Both the position numbers and the translations under genes were made by a program. From positions 1,115,347 through 1,179,346 of the forward strand of contig NZ_STFF01000001.1 in assembly GCF_004834005.1 (NCBI RefSeq): a stretch of DNA of 64,000 bases, written 5' to 3'. The notes beneath the pieces were generated by a model. It worked only from the letters and a program-made list of their open reading frames with translations, did not search any database and was not told the origin of the DNA. Positions 8,562-15,936 of the stretch are shown in pieces (position 1 is the stretch's first letter; every line of letters starts with the position of its first letter). Origin of the DNA: Niastella caeni (GTDB taxonomy: Bacteria; Bacteroidota; Bacteroidia; Chitinophagales; Chitinophagaceae).

Positions 8562-9800
8562 CTATTGAATCATACAGGCGCCTACCGTTACATGGCTTGT
8601 TTCATCTATCAGGATCGCACCGCCGTTCTCGCGCAATTCGCTATATGAATCGTACGGGATAGGTGACGCTGTTTTTATTTTTACTTTTATTACATCATTC
8701 AATGTAGCCGATGTAGCATCTGTTTTCTGCAGCGTATTTACATCCAGCTTGTATTCAATTTCTTTTACCACGCTTCTAACCAACCTGCTGTTGATCTGCA
8801 ATAAATATTTATTACCGGTAACCAGGGGTTTATTATCCATCCAGCACAACACCACGTCCAGCTCCTGCGTCAATTTTGGCAGGTTGTCGCTTTTTACGAT
8901 AATGTCGCCACGGCTGATATCAATATCATCTTCCAGGTGCAGAATAGCGCTTTGCGGTGCAAAAACTTCTTCTACTTCCTTTCCGTTGTGTTCAATGGAT
9001 TTTATGGTGCTGGTATGTCCTGACGGAAGTACGGTTATTGCATCGCCTGTTCGATAAATACCGCTGATCACCTTTCCGGCATAACCGCGGTAATCGTGCA
9101 GTTCCTCTGTTTGAGGACGAATTACATATTGCACAGGGAACCGGGGGTCGGTGAGGTTAATATCTTTATCTACCTCTACGCTTTCCAGGAAATTCAGTAG
9201 GGAAGTGCCTTCGTACCAGCTCAGCTTGGGTGATTTTTCAACGATGTTATCGCCAAACATGGCACTGATAGGAATATAGGTCACATCTTTCAAACCTAAT
9301 GATTTTGCCACTTCGGCATAATCAATCACGATATTGTTGTAAACATCCTGCGAGTAGTCAACCAGGTCCATTTTGTTAATGGCCACCACCACGTGCGGAA
9401 TGTTCAATAAAGAAGCTATTATAGAATGCCGGCGGGTTTGTTCAACCACTCCATTACGGGCATCAATTAAAATAATGGCCAGGTCGGCAGTAGAAGCGCC
9501 GGTAACCATGTTGCGGGTATACTGAATATGACCCGGTGCATCGGCGATAATGAATTTACGTTTGGGAGTAGAAAAATATTTATACGCCACATCGATCGTA
9601 ATGCCCTGTTCCCTTTCTGCACGCAATCCATCGGTAAGCAAAGCCAGATCGATCTCGCCCTGCTCTTTATTCTTACTTTGTTTCTCAATAGCCTCCAGTT
9701 GATCGATCATTATACTTTTGCTATCGTATAATAAACGGCCGATCAGGGTACTCTTACCATCATCAACACTGCCTGCTGTTATAAACCGTAATAAATCCAT
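8562..9800 (-). CDS. cysN: Sulfate adenylyltransferase subunit 1 (GTPase)
   Basis: This elongation-factor-like GTPase drives ATP sulfurylase together with CysD. GTP-binding motifs: G1 GSVDDGKS (10-17), G3 DAPGHIQYTRNM, and G4 NKMDLVD. Two beta-barrel domains follow, as in CysN. Length is 412 aa; there is no C-terminal APS kinase extension (as in the CysNC fusion), and no cysC exists in the operon. This fits direct use of APS by the iron-sulfur CysH. Confidence 0.95.
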   Translation of the reverse strand: MDLLRFITAGSVDDGKSTLIGRLLYDSKSIMIDQLEAIEKQSKNKEQGEIDLALLTDGLRAEREQGITIDVAYKYFSTPKRKFIIADAPGHIQYTRNMVTGASTADLAIILIDARNGVVEQTRRHSIIASLLNIPHVVVAINKMDLVDYSQDVYNNIVIDYAEVAKSLGLKDVTYIPISAMFGDNIVEKSPKLSWYEGTSLLNFLESVEVDKDINLTDPRFPVQYVIRPQTEELHDYRGYAGKVISGIYRTGDAITVLPSGHTSTIKSIEHNGKEVEEVFAPQSAILHLEDDIDISRGDIIVKSDNLPKLTQELDVVLCWMDNKPLVTGNKYLLQINSRLVRSVVKEIEYKLDVNTLQKTDATSATLNDVIKVKIKTASPIPYDSYSELRENGGAILIDETSHVTVGACMIQ

Positions 9801-9809
9801 TGTAGAAAT

Positions 9810-9875
9810 TTTGTGATTTTGGGATTTGGGGATTTTGGGATTTAAATCGAAACATCCCGAAATCTCTAAATCAGA
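9810..9875. repeat. GGGATTT-type word array between cysD and cysN
   Basis: Forward words GATTTTGGGATTTGGGG and GATTTTGGGATTT are followed by complementary words ATCCCGAAATC and CTAAATC. The array fills nearly all of the cysD-cysN gap inside the operon, so it cannot be a strong terminator there. It belongs to the array family described in the findings. Confidence 0.7.
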
Positions 9876-9876
9876 A

Positions 9877-10785
9877 TTAAAAATATCCGTTCTTCTTCCT
9901 GTCTTCCATCGCTGCTTCAGACACTTTATCGTCTATACGGGTTTCGCCGCGTTCGCTTGTTTTGGTAGCGGTGATCTCGCTGATAATATCATCGATATTC
10001 GATGCATGTGATTCTACTGCTGCGGTGCAGGTCATGTCGCCCACGGTACGGTAACGCACTTTCTTTCTCAACACTTTGTCAGTATCATCTAACTTTATAA
10101 AATCGCTTACAGCTACCAGTTGTCCTTCGTGATCGATCACTTCGCGTTCGTGTGAAAAATAAATAGAAGGCAATTCGATCTTTTCGCGGCGGATATAATT
10201 CCAAACATCCAGTTCCGTCCAGTTGCTGATCGGGAATACCCGTACGTTCTCACCTTTGGTAATTCTTCCATTGTAGGTATTCCACAGTTCGGGACGTTGC
10301 AGTTTAGGGTCCCATTGACCGAACTCATCCCGTACAGAAAATATGCGTTCTTTCGCTCTTGCTTTTTCTTCATCGCGGCGGGCGCCACCGATGCAGGCAT
10401 CAAACTTGAACTCCTCAATAGTATCCAGCAAAGTGTAGGTTTGCAAAGCATTGCGGCTTGCAAACTTTCCTTTGGGTTCTGTGAGGTGCTTTGCTTTAAT
10501 GGTATCTTCTACGTTACGTACTATTAATTTCTCGCCAAGGGTTTTAGCCAGTTGATCACGGTATTCCAGCGCTTCAGGGAAATTATGCCCGGTATCGATG
10601 TGCACCAGCGGGAAAGGGAATTTACCGGGACGGAATGCCTTCAATGCCAATTGCACCAGGGTAATAGAATCTTTACCGCCGGAAAATAATAATGCTGGTC
10701 TTTCAAATTGCCCTGCTACTTCGCGGAAGATATGAATAGCTTCCGATTCCAGATGATCCAAATAATCTAAACTATACTTACTCAT
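9877..10785 (-). CDS. cysD: Sulfate adenylyltransferase subunit 2
   Basis: This PAPS-reductase-fold catalytic subunit of ATP sulfurylase makes APS from sulfate and ATP with CysN. The PP-loop SGGKDS is at 35-40. Also seen are the HIDTGHNFPEALEYRD motif, the basic FACIGGARRDEEKARAKER block, and the C-terminal RKKVRYRTVGDMTCTAAV and ERGETRIDD signatures of CysD. At 302 aa it is full length. It lies 29 bp after cysH. Confidence 0.96.
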   Translation of the reverse strand: MSKYSLDYLDHLESEAIHIFREVAGQFERPALLFSGGKDSITLVQLALKAFRPGKFPFPLVHIDTGHNFPEALEYRDQLAKTLGEKLIVRNVEDTIKAKHLTEPKGKFASRNALQTYTLLDTIEEFKFDACIGGARRDEEKARAKERIFSVRDEFGQWDPKLQRPELWNTYNGRITKGENVRVFPISNWTELDVWNYIRREKIELPSIYFSHEREVIDHEGQLVAVSDFIKLDDTDKVLRKKVRYRTVGDMTCTAAVESHASNIDDIISEITATKTSERGETRIDDKVSEAAMEDRKKNGYF

Positions 10786-10814
10786 ATTTCTGTTTTCAGG
10801 AGTTCAGTTAATAA

Positions 10815-11531
10815 TTATTTATGAATATGCAGCCCACACTCTTTTTTGGCTGCATCTTCCCACCACCAACGACCGGCCCTGAAATCTTCACCAGGCCGTA
10901 TTGCACGGGTACAGGGAGCGCAACCGATGCTTACAAAACCGCGGTCGTGCAGCACGTTGTAAGGCACATTGTTATCGTTTATATATTTTTTAACCTGCTC
11001 AGTGTTCCAGTGCAGTATGGGATTGTATTTAATGATCTGGTTGGTCTCGTCCCACTCGATCACGCTGAGGTCTTTGCGATCGGGAGAATGTTCTGCCCGA
11101 AGCCCGGTGATCCAGATCGCATTGCCGGCCAATGCCCTTTTCAGTGGTTCTACTTTACGGATAAAGCAGCACTGTTTGCGGTTTTCCACCGACTCATAAA
11201 AGGCATTGGGGCCTTTATCGGTAACAAATTCTTCCAGCAAACGGTAGTCGGGATAGTAGGCGGTTATGTGAGCCTGGTATTTTTCGTTGGTATTGTTCCA
11301 AACAGAATAGGTTTCAGCAAATAACCTTCCGGTATCCAAAGTAAAGATGTTAACAGGCAGGTGATTGCTCAGAATTTCATGGGCAATTACCTGGTCTTCA
11401 TAACTAAAGCTGGTAGAAAACGTAACCTGGCCAGGAAACTGTTCGGTAAGCAGTTTTATAAATTCGCGAATATTTAGTCTATCTGACTGGTGGGTTAATT
11501 CTGACAAAGATTCCTTTAGTATTGCGCTCAT
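10815..11531 (-). CDS. cysH: Adenylyl-sulfate (APS) reductase, 4Fe-4S type
   Basis: First gene of the sulfur operon. It reduces APS to sulfite using thioredoxin. The cysteine pairs C121-C122 (KQCCFIRK) and C204/C207 (GCAPCTRA) are the 4Fe-4S ligands that separate APS reductases from the cluster-free PAPS reductases, and the catalytic C232 lies in the C-terminal ECGLHIHK. The absence of cysC in the operon agrees. The start ATG at 11531 follows a leader of about 160 nt that contains a Cys-rich mini-ORF. Confidence 0.95.
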   Translation of the reverse strand: MSAILKESLSELTHQSDRLNIREFIKLLTEQFPGQVTFSTSFSYEDQVIAHEILSNHLPVNIFTLDTGRLFAETYSVWNNTNEKYQAHITAYYPDYRLLEEFVTDKGPNAFYESVENRKQCCFIRKVEPLKRALAGNAIWITGLRAEHSPDRKDLSVIEWDETNQIIKYNPILHWNTEQVKKYINDNNVPYNVLHDRGFVSIGCAPCTRAIRPGEDFRAGRWWWEDAAKKECGLHIHK

Positions 11532-11609
11532 ATGGATATATCATTCATTTCATTCATTAATCTGGATCATGGAAGCAAGTGCGACGGACAAGCGAGTAGG
11601 TATTGAGTA

Positions 11610-11678
11610 TTAACAGCAACAACAATACTTGTTGCAACAGGAGATGTACATTATTTGTATGGCGTGGGAACAAAACAT
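11610..11678 (-). CDS. Cysteine-rich leader peptide of the sulfur operon (22 aa)
   Basis: Reading leftward from ATG at 11678, 22 codons end in TAA (11612-11610). The peptide starts MFCSHAIQ and ends SCCNKYCCCC, so the last nine codons contain six Cys codons and the final four codons before the stop are all Cys (TGT, TGT, TGC, TGT). A second in-frame ATG at 11651 would give 13 residues. It starts about 16 nt after the expected transcription start and ends 78 nt before cysH. A run of codons for the pathway end-product immediately before a stop is the hallmark of attenuation-type leader peptides, so I infer cysteine-responsive control. No T-run terminator is visible between it and cysH, so the mechanism would be translational or Rho-dependent. 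Confidence 0.7.
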   Translation of the reverse strand: MFCSHAIQIMYISCCNKYCCCC

Positions 11679-11681
11679 ATA

Positions 11682-11702
11682 AGTCTACTCAATTTGTAGA
11701 TC
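11682..11702. promoter_or_regulatory. 21-bp dyad, copy C, at the cysH promoter
   Basis: AGTCTACT-N5-TGTAGATC. The inner arms TCTAC/GTAGA are complementary, and the left arm matches the dyads at 616-636 and 765-785. It touches the -7 element at 11702-11709 and covers the expected start point, a repressor-like position. Confidence 0.55.
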
Positions 11703-11709
11703 AAAGATA
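11702..11709 (-). promoter_or_regulatory. -7 promoter element of the sulfur operon
   Basis: TATCTTTG on the minus strand is a full match to the Bacteroidota consensus TAnnTTTG. Transcription would start near 11694, 16 nt before the leader-peptide ATG. Dyads lie on both sides: copy C over the start region and copy D near the -33 region. Confidence 0.7.
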
Positions 11710-11726
11710 AAACAGAAAGCTGGATT

Positions 11727-11757
11727 GTAGAAATTTTTTCTACCAAACGAGTGGACT
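11727..11757. promoter_or_regulatory. Dyad copy D plus an overlapping perfect palindrome at the cysH -33 region
   Basis: Positions 11737-11757 read TTTCTACC-N5-AGTGGACT, the fourth match to the 21-bp dyad. Positions 11727-11743 (GTAGAAA-TTT-TTTCTAC) form an overlapping perfect 7-bp-arm palindrome. Both lie 20-50 bp upstream of the -7 element. Confidence 0.5.
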
Positions 11758-12142
11758 AAAACGGTTCATTTAACAAAAGCATCTACAAACAATTGTTTGT
11801 TTGTTTAATTTTAGCGGGGTTTTCAACCAATGGCTGTTTTTAATTGTTGATTTCGCACTTATTATTCATGCTAAATAAAACTAATGATTGTTCGGTTAAC
11901 CTTTTAACCTTATTGAGTATTAAAACCGCCTGACAGGCTTTCGGACGTTTTTACATAGGACTACCTGTTAGGGTACAGAGAAGGGAGAAAGGGGCTTTTT
12001 ATGCCAGCCCGACTGCCTGTATAGCAGCCTCAAAAGGCTTGTTTATGAAGATATTAGGTCAAAATGGCTGTTTTTTTATGTAGCACGGTATTTGGTTTCC
12101 CACAAAGACTTAAATTGCCAACTCAAATAATAGAAAAGTACT
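11758..12142. other. Intergenic region between the sulfur operon and clpP1
   Basis: A/T-rich, without an open frame I trust. It contains a perfect 14-bp palindrome CAAACAATTGTTTG (11786-11799) followed by GTTT repeats. A trigger-factor gene, often found next to clpP in other bacteria, is absent here. No clear TAnnTTTG element for clpP1 was found. Confidence 0.5.
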
Positions 12143-12835
12143 ATGAATCTTGGAAAAGAATTTGAAAAATACGCGGTACACCACAGAGGTATTTCAAGCA
12201 ATACCCTGCACAGTTACCAAACGCACCAGGTTACGAACCTCACTCCCAATATTATTGAAGAACGTCCAATGAATATTGCTGTCATGGACGTTTACAGCCG
12301 ATTGATGATGGACCGCATTATCTTTCTTGGCTACCCCATTAATGACGAAGTGGCAAATATCGTAACCGCCCAGATGTTGTTCCTGGAGAGCACCGATCGT
12401 ACACGCGACATCCAGATGTACATCAACTCGCCCGGCGGCAACGTATATTCAGGTTTGGGCATGTATGACACCATGAATTACATCACCCCCGATGTATCTA
12501 CCATTTGCATAGGTATGGCTGCTTCCATGGCTGCTGTATTGTTGTGCGCAGGTACAAAAGGAAAACGAACGGCTTTAAAGCACAGCCGGGTAATGATGCA
12601 CCAACCCAGTGGCGCTATTGGCGGTCAGGCCAGCGATATCGAGATCACTGTACAAGAGATCAAAAAGATCAAAAAGAACCTGTACGACGCTATTTCTTTC
12701 CATACCGGAAAAACAGTGAAACAGGTTGAAAAAGATTGCGATCGCGATTACTGGTTAACTTCTGAAGAAGCCAAGGAATATGGCCTCGTTGATGAAGTTT
12801 TATTGATCAATCCACGTAAAGAGAAGAAAGACTAA
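12143..12835 (+). CDS. clpP: ATP-dependent Clp protease proteolytic subunit (copy 1)
   Basis: Self-compartmentalised serine protease that degrades proteins unfolded by ClpX. Catalytic Ser128 (GMAASMAA), His153 (MMHQPSG) and Asp202 (DCDRDYW) have the ClpP spacing. Length is 230 aa with an N-terminal extension of about 35 residues that could be a processed propeptide. It lies 167 bp before a second clpP and is followed by clpX on the same strand, so the machine's parts are grouped. Confidence 0.95.
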   Translation: MNLGKEFEKYAVHHRGISSNTLHSYQTHQVTNLTPNIIEERPMNIAVMDVYSRLMMDRIIFLGYPINDEVANIVTAQMLFLESTDRTRDIQMYINSPGGNVYSGLGMYDTMNYITPDVSTICIGMAASMAAVLLCAGTKGKRTALKHSRVMMHQPSGAIGGQASDIEITVQEIKKIKKNLYDAISFHTGKTVKQVEKDCDRDYWLTSEEAKEYGLVDEVLLINPRKEKKD

Positions 12836-13002
12836 CAGCCTCCTGGCCCTTCGACTTGCGCCTCCGCTAAGCTTCAGCGACACGCAGGCACTCAGGGTAA
12901 GGGCAGCATCCTTCCACTTTCCGCCAAAGGGCGGAACACGCTTAAGGATTGGCTCGGGATCTTTGAATAACTAATTCTATCGAACTTCAAATAAAAATTA
13001 TC
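12836..13002. repeat. clpP1-clpP2 spacer with REP-like inverted words
   Basis: GC-rich relative to its surroundings. Short inverted words are present, for example GCTAAGCTT/AAGC and CCGCCAAAGGGCGG (a hairpin near 12920). No gene. It could be a REP-like element or a weak processing site between the two clpP cistrons. Confidence 0.35.
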
Positions 13003-13647
13003 ATGCAGAGATATTCTAATCATTTATTCCAACCATTTCGCATGGACGATGAAGATGAACCAAAAGAAAACGGCAAAGAGGAAAAGAACGCTGACTTTGG
13101 GGTGCTGGCCAAGAAAATGGAAAAGTTCTTTTTTGAAAAAAGGGCCGTGTACCTGTGGGGCGTTGTAGAAGATAAATCAGCGAAAGATATTGTAACCCGT
13201 TTGTTATTGTTAGATGCCGATAAACCTGGTGAAGAAATTAAATTCTTCATTAACAGCCCCGGTGGCGTGGTTACCAGCGGCATGGTTATTTATGATACCA
13301 TGCGTATGCTAAAAAGTCCGGTTAGCACCATCTGTATGGGCCTGGCAGCCTCTATGGGCTCCATTCTGTTAAGCGCCGGTGCAAAAGGAAAACGCATGAT
13401 CTTTCCGCATGGGGAAGTAATGATCCACCAACCTAGTTTGGGCGGTTATATGCAGGGCGTAAGTGCCGATCTGGAAATTCAGGCAAAACAAACCAGAAAG
13501 ACCAAGGAAATGGGCGCCCGAATACTCGCAGAAAACTGTGGAAAAAAGTTTGAGCAGATCATGAAAGATTTTGATCGCGATTACTGGATGGATGCAAAAG
13601 AGGCTATTGAATATGGCATTGTAGATCAGCAAGTTGAAAAGCTGTAA
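13003..13647 (+). CDS. clpP: ATP-dependent Clp protease proteolytic subunit (copy 2)
   Basis: Second ClpP paralogue, 214 aa. It keeps the catalytic Ser117 (GLAASMGS), His142 (MIHQPSLGG) and the DFDRDYW aspartate, so it looks active. Its N-terminal 40 residues are acidic and Lys-rich (DDEDEPKENGKEEKN), unlike copy 1. It may form mixed rings with copy 1. A terminator follows at 13670-13718. Confidence 0.94.
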   Translation: MQRYSNHLFQPFRMDDEDEPKENGKEEKNADFGVLAKKMEKFFFEKRAVYLWGVVEDKSAKDIVTRLLLLDADKPGEEIKFFINSPGGVVTSGMVIYDTMRMLKSPVSTICMGLAASMGSILLSAGAKGKRMIFPHGEVMIHQPSLGGYMQGVSADLEIQAKQTRKTKEMGARILAENCGKKFEQIMKDFDRDYWMDAKEAIEYGIVDQQVEKL

Positions 13648-13669
13648 GTACATATAAACCTGTAGAAGT

Positions 13670-13718
13670 CCCAAATTCCGTATACTAATTTTCTGGAAAA
13701 GGAGTTTGGGATTTTTTA
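13670..13718 (+). terminator. Intrinsic terminator after clpP2
   Basis: CCCAAA (13670-13675) pairs with TTTGGG (13705-13710), with a further CC/GG pairing inside, and is followed by ATTTTTTATT. It separates clpP2 from the independent clpX promoter. Confidence 0.65.
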
Positions 13719-13742
13719 TTGGGATTTGGACAGGCATTTAGA

Positions 13743-13750
13743 TACCTTTG
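13743..13750 (+). promoter_or_regulatory. -7 promoter element of clpX
   Basis: TACCTTTG, a full TAnnTTTG match, with a TTG at 13719-13721 at a suitable -33 distance. Expected start near 13757, about 14 nt before the ATG at 13771. It therefore excludes the longer in-frame start at 13726. Confidence 0.65.
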
Positions 13751-13770
13751 TAAGCGATTTTATACTAAAC

Positions 13771-15015
13771 ATGGCTAAAACAACATTACATTGTTCTTTT
13801 TGCGGACGCAGCCGCGATGAAGTAAAGATTCTTATTGCCGGGCAGGAAGGACATATTTGTGAAAATTGCGTTGAGCATGCACGCGAGATCATTGAACAGG
13901 AGTTGATGATCCGCCATGAAAGTACCCCGCCTTCTACTTCGTTCAAACTGAACGTTAAGAAACCCGTTGAAGTTAAACGCTTTCTTGATGAATATGTGAT
14001 CGGTCAGGATGATGCTAAAAAAGTATTAGCCGTGGCCGTTTACAATCACTATAAACGCCTGCAACAAAAACCAACCACCGATAACAACGATGTTGATATT
14101 GAAAAAAGCAATATCGTAATGGTGGGAGAAACAGGTACTGGTAAAACGCTGTTGGCCAAAACCATTGCCCGGTTACTGAATGTACCGTTCGCGATCGTTG
14201 ATGCTACCGTGTTTACCGAAGCCGGTTATGTTGGTGAAGATGTTGAAAGCATTTTGACCCGCTTGTTACAGGTATGCAACTACGACGTAGCCGCTGCCGA
14301 AAGAGGCATCGTGTATATAGATGAAATAGATAAAATTGCCCGCAAAGGCGATAACCCTTCCATTACCCGCGACGTTAGCGGCGAAGGCGTACAACAGGGC
14401 TTATTGAAATTGCTGGAAGGGACCGACGTACTGGTTCCACCCCAGGGCGGCCGTAAGCACCCTGAGCAAAAGCTGATCAAGATCAACACGCAAAACATCC
14501 TCTTCATTTGCGGTGGCGCTTTTGACGGAATTGACAAAGTAATTGCCCGCCGGGTAAATACAAATGCCATCGGTTTTAATGTAAACAAAGAGCTGCAGGA
14601 GCATATGAAGAAGAACCTGCTGCAATACATTAATGCCACCGACCTGAAATCGTTTGGATTAATACCTGAGTTACTTGGCCGTTTACCGGTAGTTACTCAC
14701 CTGAATCCGCTTGATAAATCAACCCTCCGTTCTATCTTAACAGAACCTAAAAATGCGCTGATCAAACAATACAAAAAATTGTTCGAACTGGAAGGCATTC
14801 AACTGACCATCGATAATGATGTGCTGGACTTTATGGTTGATAAAGCAGTTGAATACAAACTGGGCGCCCGCGGCTTGCGCAGCATTTGCGAAAGCATTTT
14901 GACCGACGCCATGTTTGAATTGCCTTCTTCAAAGCAAACCGTTTTTCATTTGAACCTGGAATACGCTCAGAAGAATTTCGACAAGAGCAAAATGAGTTTG
15001 CTGAAAGTAGCGTAA
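13771..15015 (+). CDS. clpX: ATP-dependent Clp protease ATP-binding subunit ClpX
   Basis: AAA+ unfoldase that feeds proteins into ClpP. An N-terminal zinc-binding domain has C8/C11 and C30/C33 (CSFC, CENC). Also seen: Walker A GETGTGKT, pore loop GYVG, Walker B IDEIDK, a sensor/arginine region, and the IGF loop (NAIGFN) that docks on ClpP. The start at 13771 (MAKTTLHC) is chosen because it directly precedes the zinc finger and follows a good promoter. Full length for the family. Confidence 0.96.
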   Translation: MAKTTLHCSFCGRSRDEVKILIAGQEGHICENCVEHAREIIEQELMIRHESTPPSTSFKLNVKKPVEVKRFLDEYVIGQDDAKKVLAVAVYNHYKRLQQKPTTDNNDVDIEKSNIVMVGETGTGKTLLAKTIARLLNVPFAIVDATVFTEAGYVGEDVESILTRLLQVCNYDVAAAERGIVYIDEIDKIARKGDNPSITRDVSGEGVQQGLLKLLEGTDVLVPPQGGRKHPEQKLIKINTQNILFICGGAFDGIDKVIARRVNTNAIGFNVNKELQEHMKKNLLQYINATDLKSFGLIPELLGRLPVVTHLNPLDKSTLRSILTEPKNALIKQYKKLFELEGIQLTIDNDVLDFMVDKAVEYKLGARGLRSICESILTDAMFELPSSKQTVFHLNLEYAQKNFDKSKMSLLKVA

Positions 15016-15136
15016 AATGCGAAACGCCAAAGGCTGAACGCAAAAACGCTAATACCTTGCAAAGACGATACGAGGGCCTGTTTGGGACGTATCATTTAAT
15101 CACTAAAATATTTCCGTCTGTTGGCGGAGTTAGGGT

Positions 15137-15310
15137 ATGCAGGAACTGATTAAGCAGTTAATGGCTGAAGGATTAACAGAACAACAAGCTTATAAGGCAG
15201 TTGAGATCATCAAGAATTTTGCAAAAGATAAATTCCCCATTTTCGGCGGCGCCATCGATAAATTGTTTGATAAATACGGCCCGAAAGAGGAGGATGATAT
15301 AATGCCGTAA
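15137..15310 (+). CDS. Small helical hypothetical protein (57 aa)
   Basis: An ATG at 15137 opens 57 codons ending TAA. The peptide begins MQELIKQLMAEGL and contains TEQQAYKAVEIIKNFAKDK and an acidic end (KEEDDIMP). The sequence is amphipathic and mostly helical with a central FPIFGG turn, and its composition looks like a real soluble protein. It lies 121 bp after clpX on the same strand. I do not recognise a named family; a small stress or regulatory protein is possible. Confidence 0.6.
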   Translation: MQELIKQLMAEGLTEQQAYKAVEIIKNFAKDKFPIFGGAIDKLFDKYGPKEEDDIMP

Positions 15311-15335
15311 GGATGGGTCATACAGCCGCTATAGC

Positions 15336-15785
15336 TCATTTACTATGGTGGTCAATATACGAAAGTACGGCGTTGATCTCATCATCCGATAGGTTCGTAA
15401 AAGGGGTCATTACTGTGCCATACCGCTTTTGAAGCGTGTTAAAATAAACATTACCCGATTTTAAAACAGCGGAAGGATTCCGGATCCACTTATATAACAA
15501 TTTTTTATCGGGCACTCTTTCCAGCACGCCTGCCAATGACGGGCCAACCATGTCTTTGAAAATGGAATGGCAGGAAGCACAATTTTCCTGAAATAATGTT
15601 TTCCCCCTGACAGCATCGGAAGTGAAGACAGGGGCCGCATTCCCACAAACTCCTTGCATTACTTTATTTTCGTTGGGATCTTCATGAACTGGTAGTGACA
15701 ATAAAAAGCCGCCAAATTTAAAGGCTCCTATAAACAATAACGTTAGTAAGAAGCCCTGCAACACATAATTGACTTCTTTATTCAT
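15336..15785 (-). CDS. Membrane-anchored c-type cytochrome (monohaem)
   Basis: An N-terminal hydrophobic segment (about 9-30) acts as signal or anchor. A class I cytochrome c domain follows, with the haem site CASCH and the distal Met in GTVMTPFTNLSD, ahead of the typical C-terminal helix DDEINAVLSYIDH. Of 149 aa, the haem domain occupies residues about 57-147. It probably transfers electrons in the periplasm; its partner is unknown. It converges on the 57-aa protein gene and is not obviously in an operon. Confidence 0.9.
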   Translation of the reverse strand: MNKEVNYVLQGFLLTLLFIGAFKFGGFLLSLPVHEDPNENKVMQGVCGNAAPVFTSDAVRGKTLFQENCASCHSIFKDMVGPSLAGVLERVPDKKLLYKWIRNPSAVLKSGNVYFNTLQKRYGTVMTPFTNLSDDEINAVLSYIDHHSK

Positions 15786-15867
15786 ACTATAAATGTACTA
15801 CAGGAATCGAATGATGCATAAACTTTAATCATTCCTGTTTTTTGCACTATTTAATGGCCTGCTAATA

Positions 15868-15900
15868 AATAAAAAGGCCCCGCATTAAGCAGGGCCTTCT
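15868..15900 (-). terminator. Strong intrinsic terminator of the acyl-CoA dehydrogenase gene
   Basis: On the minus strand AAGGCCCTGC and GCGGGGCCTT pair around TTAAT and are followed by TTTATTTATT. Located 36 bp after the dehydrogenase stop. Confidence 0.85.
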
Positions 15901-15936
15901 GTCATGACAAGCAACCTTGAGCAGTATTCATCGTCA

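Noticed and set aside
11758..12142. Riboswitch (SAM or other) in the gap between the sulfur operon and clpP1
   Set aside because: This gap lies upstream of the cysH start point, so it is not in that mRNA. I could not trace a known aptamer fold here, and the leader itself is explained by the Cys-rich peptide.
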